NCBI GenBank assembly: GCA_001465115.1
Contig: CP013614.1
Span: 1,364,001-1,428,000, forward strand
Length of the DNA: 64,000 nucleotides
Reading direction: 5' to 3'
From: Enterococcus silesiacus
Lineage (GTDB): Bacteria > Bacillota > Bacilli > Lactobacillales > Enterococcaceae
The translations under genes were made by a program, and so were the position numbers. The notes under the pieces are model-generated. The model worked only from the letters and a program-made list of their open reading frames with translations. It was not told the DNA's origin and made no database searches. How positions within the stretch are numbered: position 1 is the first letter of the stretch; each line of letters begins with the position of its first letter. Of this stretch, positions 8,632 to 17,554 are shown piece after piece.

Positions 8632-9030
8632 ATGGCAACAATGGTTTTTGTAAATTTCCCAGTCACTGATGTCGCACGTTCTACCGAGTTTTATGAAAAA
8701 TTAGGTTTTAAAAAGAATCAAGAATTTTCTACAGCAGAAACGAGTTCGATGGTTTGGGATGATAATTTTTGGATCATGTTATTGAATCACGAGTTTTATA
8801 GCAAATTTATTAAAGATAAAAAAATTGCAGATACAAAAACGACTAGTGGAGCTTTGATTGCATTTAGTATGGAAAGCGCTGATGCTGTGAAGAAATTTGG
8901 CGAGACAGCTAAAGCAAATGGTGGCGATTTTTATAAAGTTGATATGGGGTTTCCTGAAGATATGATGTTTGGACTTGAAGTACAAGATCCAGATGGTAAT
9001 TCTTTGGAACCTAATTGGATGAAGATGTAA
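8632..9030 (+). CDS. VOC-family protein, extradiol-dioxygenase-like fold
   Basis: 132 residues with FVNFPVTDVARSTEFYEKLG at the start and VQDPDGNSLEPNWM at the end, both hallmarks of the VOC fold. The usual first metal histidine is replaced by asparagine (VNFPV), as in the PhnB/EhpR-like branch, so it may bind ligand without metal chemistry. Ribosome site AGAGAGAAGG. It stands alone between the GH3 gene and a convergent regulator. The substrate is unknown. Confidence 0.78.
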   Translation: MATMVFVNFPVTDVARSTEFYEKLGFKKNQEFSTAETSSMVWDDNFWIMLLNHEFYSKFIKDKKIADTKTTSGALIAFSMESADAVKKFGETAKANGGDFYKVDMGFPEDMMFGLEVQDPDGNSLEPNWMKM

Positions 9031-9099
9031 CGATTAGCTATTCCTTTGCAGCGATGTTATTAGGTCAGTCAAGCAGATATTCTATTCAGATGAACCATT

Positions 9100-9150
9100 A
9101 AAAGTACAGTCAATTTTGCTGAGTAGTAGCAAAATTGACTGTACTTTTTT
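9100..9150. terminator. Strong bidirectional terminator
   Basis: Two 21-base arms, 9100-9120 and 9128-9148, perfectly complementary around a GAGTAGT loop, with T residues on the plus side and A residues on the other. Confidence 0.88.
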
Positions 9151-9165
9151 AGTAGCTTCACAAGT

Positions 9166-9975
9166 TTAGATGTTGGTTCGAATCATTCGCAAGGTTTCAC
9201 CAATCGTTGTTAAGCCATAATAACAGAACTGATCCTCAATGCTCCTTAAGATATCGTGATTTTGTTGCTGATTTTGATTCAAGTATTGTTCATAATAAGC
9301 TCTTAGCATTGTTTGAAATAAATTTTCTGGTATTGTTTGAATTTGTTTAACATAAACTAAGTAGTGTTTACTTTTTTCAACTTGCTTATTTTCGATTAAC
9401 ATACCAATATAATTTAAGAGCAAACTATAAAAAATTGTTTGCATTTCACTGGATTTTTGGTTTAAATCAAATTTTTTTAGTACTTGATCAACCATTAATC
9501 CTGCTGATTTTTCATCAAAAAGATGGATAATATTTGTTAACAACGTTAATTTCATTTTATCCCAGTTTTCATGACAAAATAATTCTAATTTTAAATAATC
9601 AATTTCTATTTTTGAAAGCAGATCTACCTGATCCAAGAGAATAGCTATAAAAACTTTTGTAAGGGTTGCGCTATATTTTTGCGCTGGATCTTTTGATAGT
9701 CTTTTATATACGTCCTTTAATTTGTCGATATCCCCTTGATAGTAGTACAAATGAACATCTTCCGAAATTTTACGATTATTTTTCTTTATTAAAAAAAAAT
9801 CTTCTAACGAAATCTCATTTTTTTCAAGTAATAACAATAAATCCTCTGCACTAATTCTACTCTCATTATGTTCGACCTTAGAATAAAAAGAAACAGAAAT
9901 CACTCCTCCACAAAATTCGCTTTGTGTCTTGTTTTTCATTTGACGATAATATTTTAGCGCTTCCCCAATATTCAT
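9166..9975 (-). CDS. Rgg/GadR/MutR-family transcriptional regulator
   Basis: 269 residues. An XRE helix-turn-helix at the N-terminus (IGEALKYYRQMKNKTQSEFC, then SVSFYSKVEHNESRIS) is followed by an all-helical repeat region of the kind that binds short peptides in Rgg and related proteins. It is divergent from an MFS transporter with about 98 bases between the two starts, a standard arrangement for a regulator and its target. No SHP-like peptide gene could be identified next to it. Confidence 0.82.
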   Translation of the reverse strand: MNIGEALKYYRQMKNKTQSEFCGGVISVSFYSKVEHNESRISAEDLLLLLEKNEISLEDFFLIKKNNRKISEDVHLYYYQGDIDKLKDVYKRLSKDPAQKYSATLTKVFIAILLDQVDLLSKIEIDYLKLELFCHENWDKMKLTLLTNIIHLFDEKSAGLMVDQVLKKFDLNQKSSEMQTIFYSLLLNYIGMLIENKQVEKSKHYLVYVKQIQTIPENLFQTMLRAYYEQYLNQNQQQNHDILRSIEDQFCYYGLTTIGETLRMIRTNI

Positions 9976-9991
9976 TCTACTCCTCCTATCT

Positions 9992-10011
9992 AATTTTCAT
10001 ATATGAAAATT
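9992..10011. promoter_or_regulatory. 20-bp perfect palindrome between regulator and transporter
   Basis: AATTTTCATATATGAAAATT reads the same on both strands and lies in the short divergent intergenic region. Inference: the operator of the adjacent Rgg-type regulator. Confidence 0.6.
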
Positions 10012-10073
10012 CGGCCCACATCCAACTATTTCTTATTATGATTGATTATAACAACGAATAGGAGGGAATATAT

Positions 10074-11333
10074 ATGTCTATTTTTATGAACAATAAGAAT
10101 TTTCGGCTACTTGCAACATCTAATTTTGTTTCAACAATTGGTGACAAACTATTTTATATTGCTTTACTAACGTATGTAAGTACGTTTTCCAACTCTACTC
10201 TGGCGATTGGACTCGTCTCTATCTCTGAACTGCTTCCAACGGTTTTAGCCTCTTATATTGGCTATCGAGCGGATCAAACAAAACGACGTTTTTCAAGTCT
10301 TTGTCTAAGTAGTATTATTCGCTCTGGTCTTTATCTTTTGATTGGTCTTAGTTTTGTTTTTGTTAGAGGTGAATGGACGATTTTGCTGATTGCTATCATG
10401 TTTAATTTTATTTCTGATTTGTTTGGGCAGTTTACAGCGAGTGCTCTGATTCCTTTGACCGTGATCAGTGTAGGAAAAGAACAGTTTAACGAGGCTATTG
10501 GCTTTACAAATGGGATTAGCCAGCTCATTAATTTGTTTGCTCAGTTTTTTGGCGCTAGCTTGTTATTGTTCCTTTCTTATCAAAATTTAGCATTTATCAA
10601 TTCTGGTACCTTTTTATTTTCACTCATGTTTTTATTAGTATTTTTCAAGCAAAATAAAGCGTTGCGCGTTAATCAGTTACACGAGGTTGATAAATCCGAA
10701 AAAATGCCTTTTCTTGCTACTTTAAAAGTAAATTTGATTCGATTGAAAAAGGAACAAACTCTTTTTCCAGTCGTTTCATCTATTATTATTTTAAATGCTT
10801 GTTTGACGAGTATTTCATCACTATTGCAAATGCTGATTGCGCTGAATACGTCAATGGTTATTGGTACTTATAGCTTTACAATTGCGATCATCGGTTTTAT
10901 CACCACAAGCGGCATGGCTTTAGGCAGCCTTATAGGCACGAAACTTTTAAAGAATTTGCCACTGTCAAAACTATTGATTTGGGATTTAACTTTACTGATC
11001 AGCTTTTTCTGCTCCCTATTCTTGACGAATCTTTACCTTAGTTTAGGCTTGTTATTCCCGATTACTTTTTTCATCGGTGTTGTGATCCCAAAGCTATCCG
11101 CTTGGGTCGTTTCAATTGTTCCACAATCTGAGTTAGGTAATTCGATTGGGATTGTCAATTCTCTACTCACAGCTGCTACTCCTTTGTTTTCTTTGATCAT
11201 CATTAGTCTAGCAAGTATCTTTAACTTGTATCTCGCGATTGCTTTTGTAATCTGCCTTTCTTTCTTTGGATTAGCTTTGATGATTAGAAATTTAAGAGTT
11301 GAAAAAACGATCATCCAGAAAAAAATAAATTGA
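10074..11333 (+). CDS. MFS transporter, probable drug or metabolite exporter
   Basis: 419 residues with about 12 hydrophobic segments. The loop after the second helix reads GYRADQTKRR, matching the MFS signature GxxxDxxxRR. The family resembles MefA/NreB-type exporters. It is probably controlled by the divergent Rgg-like protein through the palindrome between them. Start ATG follows AGGAGGGAATATAT. Its substrate is unknown; a hairpin with GAGGCTG/CAGCCTC arms at 11379-11418 may terminate it. Confidence 0.8.
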   Translation: MSIFMNNKNFRLLATSNFVSTIGDKLFYIALLTYVSTFSNSTLAIGLVSISELLPTVLASYIGYRADQTKRRFSSLCLSSIIRSGLYLLIGLSFVFVRGEWTILLIAIMFNFISDLFGQFTASALIPLTVISVGKEQFNEAIGFTNGISQLINLFAQFFGASLLLFLSYQNLAFINSGTFLFSLMFLLVFFKQNKALRVNQLHEVDKSEKMPFLATLKVNLIRLKKEQTLFPVVSSIIILNACLTSISSLLQMLIALNTSMVIGTYSFTIAIIGFITTSGMALGSLIGTKLLKNLPLSKLLIWDLTLLISFFCSLFLTNLYLSLGLLFPITFFIGVVIPKLSAWVVSIVPQSELGNSIGIVNSLLTAATPLFSLIIISLASIFNLYLAIAFVICLSFFGLALMIRNLRVEKTIIQKKIN

Positions 11334-11478
11334 TTCTAATAGTCAGACTCTTTAGCTTATAATCTACTACTTTTGTTACGAGGCTGAGATGTGACTCGCA
11401 GAGTTATGGTGCAGCCTCAGAAAAGTAGCTATTTAGTGCCCGATCCTATAGTAACTTTTTTTGAAAGTGACTTATATT

Positions 11479-13050
11479 TTAATCAAAAAAACGATTTTTA
11501 CTCTTAGGGCGAAGAATCGTTTTCACTGATCTTTCTTCGAAGTCGAACCGCGCTATTGTTGTCTCACGTCTATTCCTTTCTCTAATAGTATCTTGCATAT
11601 TAATGAGCACTGATTTTACTATTTCTTTCAATTTAAGGATAGAGGTCTGATTTGCTTTGTAACCTATTCTCAGACTGAGCATAACTTCTGCTACATCTTC
11701 ATCTGAAAAATCATTCTCGATGATCTCTTGATAGATCGGCTCCAGCTCATAAACTTGTTGCAAATCCACTTTAAAAACAGCTGATTTTAAACAACTTAAA
11801 ACGATCTTTTCAATTTCTTCAGGTAATTCAGCTAAAAGTTTTTCATAGCTTTGATTTGCCAGCATATTTTTGGCTAAATAATCTGCTTGTCTGTGCTTTT
11901 GCTGAATCATATTTTTAGCTTCTTCATACAGATTCACTTTATATTTCGGAATCAGTGACCATTTTTCTTCTAGAAGCTCATCTTTAATAGGCAATGCAGA
12001 GATAAACTTGCTTAAATGACTAAGCAGATTTTCTGTATAGGCTTCTGAAACCTGTTGAGCATCTGCTGTCATTGTATTAAACATCAGAAAAGTAAATTGT
12101 TCATCGGCAAAATAGGTATAAAAAAAGAAATCACCGATGTCTCGATTGAGCAATACACGTTTCAACAATTGCTTTTGTTGGTCTGTAATGGCGTTGACTT
12201 GATTGATTATTTTAGGGAAAAAGTTATCTATACAATAGTACTTTACTGCTCTGATAGCTTCATTTTTATTGATATAGCTATTATATTTTTTACTGCTATT
12301 TTCTAACCAGTGCTCAAAATCTTTTTGATTGAACTGCTCATCTTTCAGTAATCTAGCTGGCAGTACCTTATGTGCATAAAATTGCCGTTTCAGCCCATTT
12401 TTCTTGAAGTTCAGATAAGCATTATAGCCAACACCTGCTAATAAAAGTGTAACTGCTGTCAACACCAGCCAAAAAACTTGCTTATCCTGTTGTATTTTCA
12501 GCTTATTTTCCTTTAGCCTATCACTTTCTTGAACAATCGTAGCCAAGCCTTTTTCAGTATACGCTTTTTCTACATATTGATAGACATAGTCGGATACCTT
12601 AATAACTGCTTCATCATATTTATCCGCACTGATCAGCTCTAATAGTTGCTCTTTCAATGCCTTGTCTTCATTCAGTGGTTCAAACAAAGAAGCAAACTTT
12701 GCTCCATGGGCAAACCAGATCTTCCCTTGATCCAAAACAAACACAGTCACTATATTTACTGGTGCTTCGCTATTTTTAAAATCGAAATTCCTAAATTTAT
12801 TTTCTATATGCGTCTCGATTTGATTGCCAGCAGGATCTACATCTCGAGTGATCGATATACCATACTCTGGACTGTCTTCCAAGATCGAAAATTTTTCTTT
12901 GTTTAATTTGGTAATATAATCCTTTGTTTCTTGATTGAGTTTTCCTGCTTGGTCTTCGACATATGACTCAGCATACCCGATTTCACTAAGCGAAAAAAAT
13001 ACTGTACTCGTTAAAAATACTGAAAGTAACCAACAACCTGCTTTTTTCAT
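11479..13050 (-). CDS. Membrane protein with extracytoplasmic TPM domain
   Basis: 523 residues. A signal peptide (MKKAGCWLLSVFLTSTVFFS, cleavage after about 27) precedes a TPM-like domain (YVEDQAGKLNQETKDYITKL to about residue 170). A single hydrophobic segment near 193-212 then crosses the membrane, and the remaining 300 residues are a helical cytoplasmic region I do not recognise. TPM domains occur in Psb32/YgcG-type envelope proteins. AGGGGTTAA precedes the ATG. It lies downstream of the ECF sigma operon but a terminator separates them. Confidence 0.65.
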   Translation of the reverse strand: MKKAGCWLLSVFLTSTVFFSLSEIGYAESYVEDQAGKLNQETKDYITKLNKEKFSILEDSPEYGISITRDVDPAGNQIETHIENKFRNFDFKNSEAPVNIVTVFVLDQGKIWFAHGAKFASLFEPLNEDKALKEQLLELISADKYDEAVIKVSDYVYQYVEKAYTEKGLATIVQESDRLKENKLKIQQDKQVFWLVLTAVTLLLAGVGYNAYLNFKKNGLKRQFYAHKVLPARLLKDEQFNQKDFEHWLENSSKKYNSYINKNEAIRAVKYYCIDNFFPKIINQVNAITDQQKQLLKRVLLNRDIGDFFFYTYFADEQFTFLMFNTMTADAQQVSEAYTENLLSHLSKFISALPIKDELLEEKWSLIPKYKVNLYEEAKNMIQQKHRQADYLAKNMLANQSYEKLLAELPEEIEKIVLSCLKSAVFKVDLQQVYELEPIYQEIIENDFSDEDVAEVMLSLRIGYKANQTSILKLKEIVKSVLINMQDTIRERNRRETTIARFDFEERSVKTILRPKSKNRFFD

Positions 13051-13100
13051 TTAACCCCTGTTCCTTTTTTTACTTTTATTGTAACACAGCCTGACCGTAA

Positions 13101-13146
13101 AAAAAGATGGTGTGAAACAAAACGCTATTCGTCTTGTTTCACACCA
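13101..13146 (-). terminator. Terminator of the ECF sigma operon
   Basis: GGTGTGAAACAA and TTGTTTCACACC arms; on the minus strand a run of seven T residues follows. Confidence 0.85.
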
Positions 13147-13186
13147 ATTTTCTGTAGCTACTTATTGTTGTTTTTCAAACAGCATT

Positions 13187-13855
13187 TTATTTATTTTTAC
13201 TATATTCATTCTCTTCAACAAATTCAACCGGCTGAAAAATGGTCTGTCTTTCTTCTTTATGGTCATATTCATCAAATGGTGTAAAGATGATTTTGTTATC
13301 GTCCCAGTAGGCTTTGGATGTTGTGCTGAGTATTTCGTCACGTAGTTTAAATTCTTCACGAAATTCATTGCCAGTCATCGTATACCCGAGTATTTGTGGG
13401 TCTTCTCCTGGTGGTAACTCTTCCCCAGTAGCACGATTTAATTCGTTTAATGCTTTTCCTGACTGCTTATCAAATGTTATGATTTTCCGTTTTTTGTCTG
13501 TAAAAATATGCACCTGTTCAACCGTTGTTTGTATGTCTTCCTCATCCATCCCGATATACAGTAACACCCAGTTATATTTTATCAAATCTTCTTTCGTCAC
13601 TTGTGGTCCATGCTCTATTTGGATTGGTCTAACTAAGCTATTTTCTTTATATTCAACCACATTTACTTGTGTTTTAGCCTCATCTAGCAATTCCGTTGGA
13701 CCATCAGAAATTTTATTGGCCTTCGCTCCGCCAGAATCATCTGCTTGTACTTCTTGCGTTGTATGAATAAATTCATAAGAAAAATAGCCAATCAATGTAC
13801 AGCATATCACCCCCATTATTACGCTAATAAAACCAACTTTGCTTTTATTTTTCAT
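13187..13855 (-). CDS. Single-pass membrane protein in ECF sigma operon
   Basis: 222 residues with a hydrophobic segment at about 8-29 near a basic N-terminus, then an extracytoplasmic region. I do not recognise the outer domain. It begins 11 bases after the 303-residue membrane protein that follows the sigma factor, so all three share one transcript. Both membrane proteins contain similar phrases (IIFTPFDEYD here, ENIVFWPVSN there, each after a WD pair), hinting that they are diverged relatives. Inference: a second sensor or co-regulator of the sigma factor. Confidence 0.6.
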   Translation of the reverse strand: MKNKSKVGFISVIMGVICCTLIGYFSYEFIHTTQEVQADDSGGAKANKISDGPTELLDEAKTQVNVVEYKENSLVRPIQIEHGPQVTKEDLIKYNWVLLYIGMDEEDIQTTVEQVHIFTDKKRKIITFDKQSGKALNELNRATGEELPPGEDPQILGYTMTGNEFREEFKLRDEILSTTSKAYWDDNKIIFTPFDEYDHKEERQTIFQPVEFVEENEYSKNK

Positions 13856-13866
13856 TTTAAGAAGAC

Positions 13867-14778
13867 TTATTTATTAGGTTTGAGCAGTGTCACACTTTCC
13901 TCAGCGTATTCTTTTCTATCTTCTGATTTTTGCAGGGAATTAGAAACCGGCCAAAATACAATGTTTTCTCCATCCCAATACATATCTGCACCGACCTTAT
14001 AGCCGCCATAATTGACTAAAATATGATTTCCGTTGACTTCATAGGTCATCGTTAGCCAACTATCCTCCCCATCGATCTTCTCTTTACGAATAAATCCATC
14101 AAAAGTTACCGTACTATTTAGCCCATCATTGCCTTTTATAATGGATGTCCATGAAGAATAAGCTGTTAAATCTGGCTCATTGGCTGGTCTAAGCTTCTTG
14201 AGTGATTCTTCTGTATACGGAAAAATTTCTTCGTTGTGAGGCTCTAAAACCAGTCGCTTTACCTCAGATAATTTAGGTTCTAATATCAAGTTCGAGCCGT
14301 CCATTGCCACTTGATAGGAATGAAGTTCCGCTATCACCTCATTATTATCATCAATCACTTTTTCATAGATATCCAATTGATCATCTCTAAAGGTATATTT
14401 GGGTGCAAACCATGTAAAATAATTGATTATCATACGAACGTCATCATTACTAAAACTATAATATTTGTCTTCATTTGCAATTTTCCAATACTTAGTCGCT
14501 TGTAAAATGTTCGCCGGAATTTTTTTAGGTTCCTCAGTTGATACTGAACTGCTTTGATCACTGATTTCCTTCGTCTTTGGCCACATCAAAGTTCCGATAA
14601 AAAACAAACATATGACGACTACACCAGATAAGAAAATTTCGCCCCATTTGTAGTGAAATTTACGAACTCTACTTTTTCTTTGATTGGCATCTACATCTAG
14701 GGCAGCTAACGCTTCTTCTTCTGGGACTTCGATTTGTCCCATCACTTTTCGCAAAATTTTTTTCTCGTTATCAGACAT
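13867..14778 (-). CDS. Probable membrane anti-sigma factor
   Basis: 303 residues: a cytoplasmic N-terminus of about 48 residues, one membrane segment (FLSGVVVICLFFIGTLMW, about 50-67) and a 230-residue outer domain. It overlaps the end of the sigma gene by 8 bases, the usual coupling of sigma and anti-sigma. The cytoplasmic part has no zinc-binding HxxxCxxC motif, so it is not a standard ZAS protein. The assignment rests mainly on topology and position. Confidence 0.6.
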   Translation of the reverse strand: MSDNEKKILRKVMGQIEVPEEEALAALDVDANQRKSRVRKFHYKWGEIFLSGVVVICLFFIGTLMWPKTKEISDQSSSVSTEEPKKIPANILQATKYWKIANEDKYYSFSNDDVRMIINYFTWFAPKYTFRDDQLDIYEKVIDDNNEVIAELHSYQVAMDGSNLILEPKLSEVKRLVLEPHNEEIFPYTEESLKKLRPANEPDLTAYSSWTSIIKGNDGLNSTVTFDGFIRKEKIDGEDSWLTMTYEVNGNHILVNYGGYKVGADMYWDGENIVFWPVSNSLQKSEDRKEYAEESVTLLKPNK

Positions 14779-15310
14779 AATAATCCTCCCCTAATACTGT
14801 CTTTAGCGCTTCCCTCCCACGCTTTAAATTCGTTTTGACTGTTCCTTCTGGCATCGTTAAAAGTTCACTGATTTCTTTGACTGAAAAATCTTGGTAGTAA
14901 AACAGTTGCAAGACCAAACGATACTTATCTTCTAGTGACATTACGGCATCCAGCACATCGATAGATTGATTTTTATTCTTTGAAAGATCAGTTGGTTCTT
15001 CAAATTCGGGATTGTTTTGTAACTCACGGATTTGGATTTTTTGATTGATCAACTTACTTGCTTGTCTGGCCATGATCGTGCAAAACCAAGTTAAAAAATA
15101 ACTTGGCTCTTTCAATGTATGGATCGATTTTATTGATTGAATCGTCGCTTCCTGCATAATATCCAGCGCATCTTCTTTATTACCGATATAGATATAGGCC
15201 ATTTTGTATAGATATATATGGTTTTTACGTAAAACTTTCCCTAAAGCAACCTTATCCCCTTTAATTGCTTTTTTGATTAATGAAAGTTCTAAATAACTAA
15301 ACTTCCCCAT
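14771..15310 (-). CDS. ECF RNA polymerase sigma factor
   Basis: 179 residues with only regions 2 and 4. Region 2 includes NKEDALDIMQEATIQSIKSI and the helix SYFLTWFCTIMARQ; region 4 reads LVLQLFYYQDFSVKEISELL and then MPEGTVKTNLKRGREALK. It heads a three-gene operon with two membrane proteins. A possible self-recognition promoter (TGAAAC, 17-base spacer, ACACTAT) lies directly upstream. It is probably a cell-envelope stress sigma of the SigV/SigW type; the inducing signal cannot be read. Confidence 0.88.
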   Translation of the reverse strand: MGKFSYLELSLIKKAIKGDKVALGKVLRKNHIYLYKMAYIYIGNKEDALDIMQEATIQSIKSIHTLKEPSYFLTWFCTIMARQASKLINQKIQIRELQNNPEFEEPTDLSKNKNQSIDVLDAVMSLEDKYRLVLQLFYYQDFSVKEISELLTMPEGTVKTNLKRGREALKTVLGEDYYV

Positions 15311-15330
15311 TTTCTCACCTCTTCACTCCA

Positions 15331-15360
15331 ATAGTGTAAAAAATTTGCGATTAGGTTTCA
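15331..15360 (-). promoter_or_regulatory. Candidate ECF-type autoregulatory promoter
   Basis: On the minus strand TGAAACC (-35) is followed by a spacer of about 17 bases and ACACTAT. TGAAAC is the common -35 core of ECF sigma factors in Firmicutes. Confidence 0.45.
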
Positions 15361-15381
15361 ATAGATTGATTATTTATTTAC

Positions 15382-15430
15382 AAAAAAAGAAACTAAGCCA
15401 AAACTCACTCAGTTTTGGCTTAGTTTCTTT
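15382..15430 (-). terminator. Terminator after thiT
   Basis: Perfect 20-base arms (15386-15405 and 15411-15430) around a CACTC loop, reading into a T run on the minus strand. Confidence 0.85.
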
Positions 15431-15455
15431 CAATAAACCTGTATTATTTCATTTT

Positions 15456-16046
15456 TTAATTTTGTTGACTAAATCGTGAGATATTTACCGGAATAAACAG
15501 TTTGGGATTGATTTTAAGAAGTAAGAGCAAAACAATTGAGGTCGTAATTGCTGTTGTAATTCCGCTTAACCCATTCATTACAAATGAAAATAGCCATGGA
15601 TTCATCCCCCACATAGCAAAACTTCCCCAAAAAATAACTCCTGCAATAAAGTGCCAAAAATAGCGCATTAACATACCAAAAAACGAAGCATAAATAATAA
15701 TTCGACTGCTTTTCCCATATTCTTTATTGCTGATTGCCTGCTGTAGCTGATGACTGTAAACTCCTGCAAAACCTGCAAAACCAAATGCTAAAATATATTC
15801 AATAATCACTTGTGCAGGCATTAAATAATACACTTGAGCTAGCGGGAAATGCAGCAATCCCCAGATAAAAGCTGAAAAAAAACCCGCCTTAGTTCCCCTT
15901 CTCAAAGCATAAAGCGTGATTGGGATCATACCTAGTGAAACCGAAAAACTACTGCCAATGCTAGTTGGTATCAAAGACAGCACCATTGCGATTGCCGCAA
16001 CGATCGTTCCTTCGATCCAAATTTGTAATTCTGCTTTTCTTTGCAT
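15456..16046 (-). CDS. thiT: ThiT thiamin-specific S-component of ECF transporter
   Basis: 196 residues from the chosen start, with six hydrophobic segments. The segment IPITLYALRRGTKAGFFSAF and the aromatic-rich LPAQVIIEYILAFGFAGFAG match ThiT, which binds thiamin with high affinity and docks on the shared EcfA/A'/T energizing module (encoded elsewhere). The ATG at 16046 is chosen because AAGGAGGA lies 7-8 bases upstream; the longer frame to 16079 would start within riboswitch sequence. A TPP riboswitch directly upstream confirms the thiamin role. Confidence 0.92.
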   Translation of the reverse strand: MQRKAELQIWIEGTIVAAIAMVLSLIPTSIGSSFSVSLGMIPITLYALRRGTKAGFFSAFIWGLLHFPLAQVYYLMPAQVIIEYILAFGFAGFAGVYSHQLQQAISNKEYGKSSRIIIYASFFGMLMRYFWHFIAGVIFWGSFAMWGMNPWLFSFVMNGLSGITTAITTSIVLLLLLKINPKLFIPVNISRFSQQN

Positions 16047-16053
16047 AAAAAAA

Positions 16054-16110
16054 TCCTCCTTATAGAACGACCGAGTCACAAAGGAGGAGTAAAAGTTGCT
16101 ATTTACTCCA
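16054..16110 (-). promoter_or_regulatory. TPP riboswitch expression platform with SD sequestration
   Basis: The thiT ribosome site AAGGAGGA (minus strand, 16054-16061) is exactly complementary to TCCTCCTT (16081-16088), with a 19-base loop. That anti-SD strand can alternatively be held in a hairpin of GGAGTAAAT (16101-16109) with TTTTACTCC (16086-16094). The first bases of the latter's partner belong to the 3' strand of aptamer stem P1, so ligand binding would release the anti-SD and shut translation. Confidence 0.75.
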
Positions 16111-16197
16111 TCACAATTCCTACGCTCGTACTAACGAACAGGTTCGAAGGGTTTAGAGTTATTACTCATTCTCAGCCATGGCTCCCCTTTGTGATGG
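16108..16197 (-). promoter_or_regulatory. TPP (THI-box) riboswitch aptamer
   Basis: Read on the minus strand: CCATCACAA, then GGGGAGCC, CTGAGA, then ACCCTTCGAACCTG, then CGTTAGTACGAGCGTAGGAA, closing with TTGTGATGG. CTGAGA and ACCC..GAACCTG are the conserved thiamin-pyrophosphate-binding elements, and the 9-base ends form P1. Confidence 0.95.
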
Positions 16198-16345
16198 GTT
16201 CTATTTAATTTTTAGTGGCTATCACTCATGATAACAAGTAAAGCGTAACATGTAGTTCAAAAAAAGTAAAGAAACCGCATTTAGAAAAAGGTGGTCTTCT
16301 TCCCTATTTATGCGATAAAATAGAATTAGGAAAAGGAGGACTAGC

Positions 16346-17437
16346 ATGAAAAAAAAGGGTAAAAAAATTGGTTCTATTTTAATTTCACTAATTTTAGGAG
16401 GCATAGGTGGTTATTTTGGCGGATATCTGATTGGAAAAAATAATCCCCATTTATCAGGATTAGACATCCTCACTTTTATTTTTGCATTGGTTATTTCTTA
16501 TCTGCTCCATATCATTATCCATGAAGCAGGACATGGATTTTTCGGAAAACTATCCGGTTATAAAATGGTGAGCTATCGCGTTTTCTCGTTTATGTGGGTT
16601 TGGCAAAAAGATGGTACGATTGCGTTCAAACGTTTCAAAGTCCCTGGAACACTGGGGCAATGCCTGATGGCGCCCCCAACTTATGTAAAAGGAAAATTTC
16701 CGTTTCGCCTGTATTTATTAGGAGGCGTTTTGGCGAACGTAATTGCTTGTGGAGTGATTGGCATTTTATTTGCATTTCATCCGTCAATAGCTACAGCGTT
16801 TATCATTGTAGGACTTTTTACAGCCGTTACAAATGCTGTTCCAATAGGGTTTAATGATGGCATGAGCATTAAAGTAGCGTCTGCTAGCGAAGAACAACAA
16901 TATCTATTATACATGCAATTTGAGGTGAACTATCAATTAAATCAAGGGAACAGTTATCTTGATTTACCAAAGTCATTTTTTGAATTAGTCCCTGCAAAAC
17001 CAACACACACCTATTTTAATGACTCACAACAATTTTTAAGAGTAGCTCGATTTCTTGAAGAACAGGATTGGACACAGCTAACCGAACAGCTGGAATCATT
17101 GTGGTCGCGATTAGACGAGCTGATTTCATTGTATCAAGTTGAACTCAAAAAGGAATTGCTTTTTTGTTTATCTATTACTAAACCAGATGATCCACGTCTT
17201 GTCCAATTATGGTCAGACAAACAAGTAAAAGCGAGCTTAAAACAACCTCTGATGGGTAATAAACGGATAGAAGCTGCTTATTATTATTTTGTTGAACACG
17301 AGGATAAGACTGCTTTAAATTGTTTAAATGCTGGAAATGATTTGGTAACTAGAGCACCGAATCCCGGTGATGCAAAAGCTGAACTAAAATTGAATCACTG
17401 GTTACAAAAGCGCATTCTAAACAATAGTGACGTTTAA
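16346..17437 (+). CDS. M50-family membrane metallopeptidase
   Basis: 363 residues. Two N-terminal hydrophobic stretches (about 8-30 and 41-58) are followed by HEAGH at residues 59-63, the zinc motif of site-2-protease-type M50 peptidases. The segment AVTNAVPIGFNDGMSI probably supplies the third ligand, comparable to the LDG motif of the family. The C-terminal 170 residues are a soluble helical region. It is not the PDZ-containing Eep/RasP type. AAAAGGAGGA precedes the ATG. Upstream, GAAACC, 17 bases, GTCTTC resembles an ECF promoter. Confidence 0.75.
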   Translation: MKKKGKKIGSILISLILGGIGGYFGGYLIGKNNPHLSGLDILTFIFALVISYLLHIIIHEAGHGFFGKLSGYKMVSYRVFSFMWVWQKDGTIAFKRFKVPGTLGQCLMAPPTYVKGKFPFRLYLLGGVLANVIACGVIGILFAFHPSIATAFIIVGLFTAVTNAVPIGFNDGMSIKVASASEEQQYLLYMQFEVNYQLNQGNSYLDLPKSFFELVPAKPTHTYFNDSQQFLRVARFLEEQDWTQLTEQLESLWSRLDELISLYQVELKKELLFCLSITKPDDPRLVQLWSDKQVKASLKQPLMGNKRIEAAYYYFVEHEDKTALNCLNAGNDLVTRAPNPGDAKAELKLNHWLQKRILNNSDV

Positions 17438-17457
17438 TTAGATTAATGCTATGAAAA

Positions 17458-17492
17458 GACTAAAGAAAAGCTTGATGAGTTTTTCTTTAGTC
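17458..17492. terminator. Bidirectional terminator
   Basis: GACTAAAGAAAA and TTTTCTTTAGTC arms between convergent genes, T-rich afterwards. Confidence 0.8.
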
Positions 17493-17554
17493 CTTATTTT
17501 ATAATTTTTTTACTCAATTGATGTGGCTGCCTATCATAAATTAAAAATCTAAAC

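Noticed and set aside
16047..16079. N-terminal extension of ThiT
   Set aside because: It would start in the riboswitch expression platform; the ATG at 16046 has the proper ribosome site.
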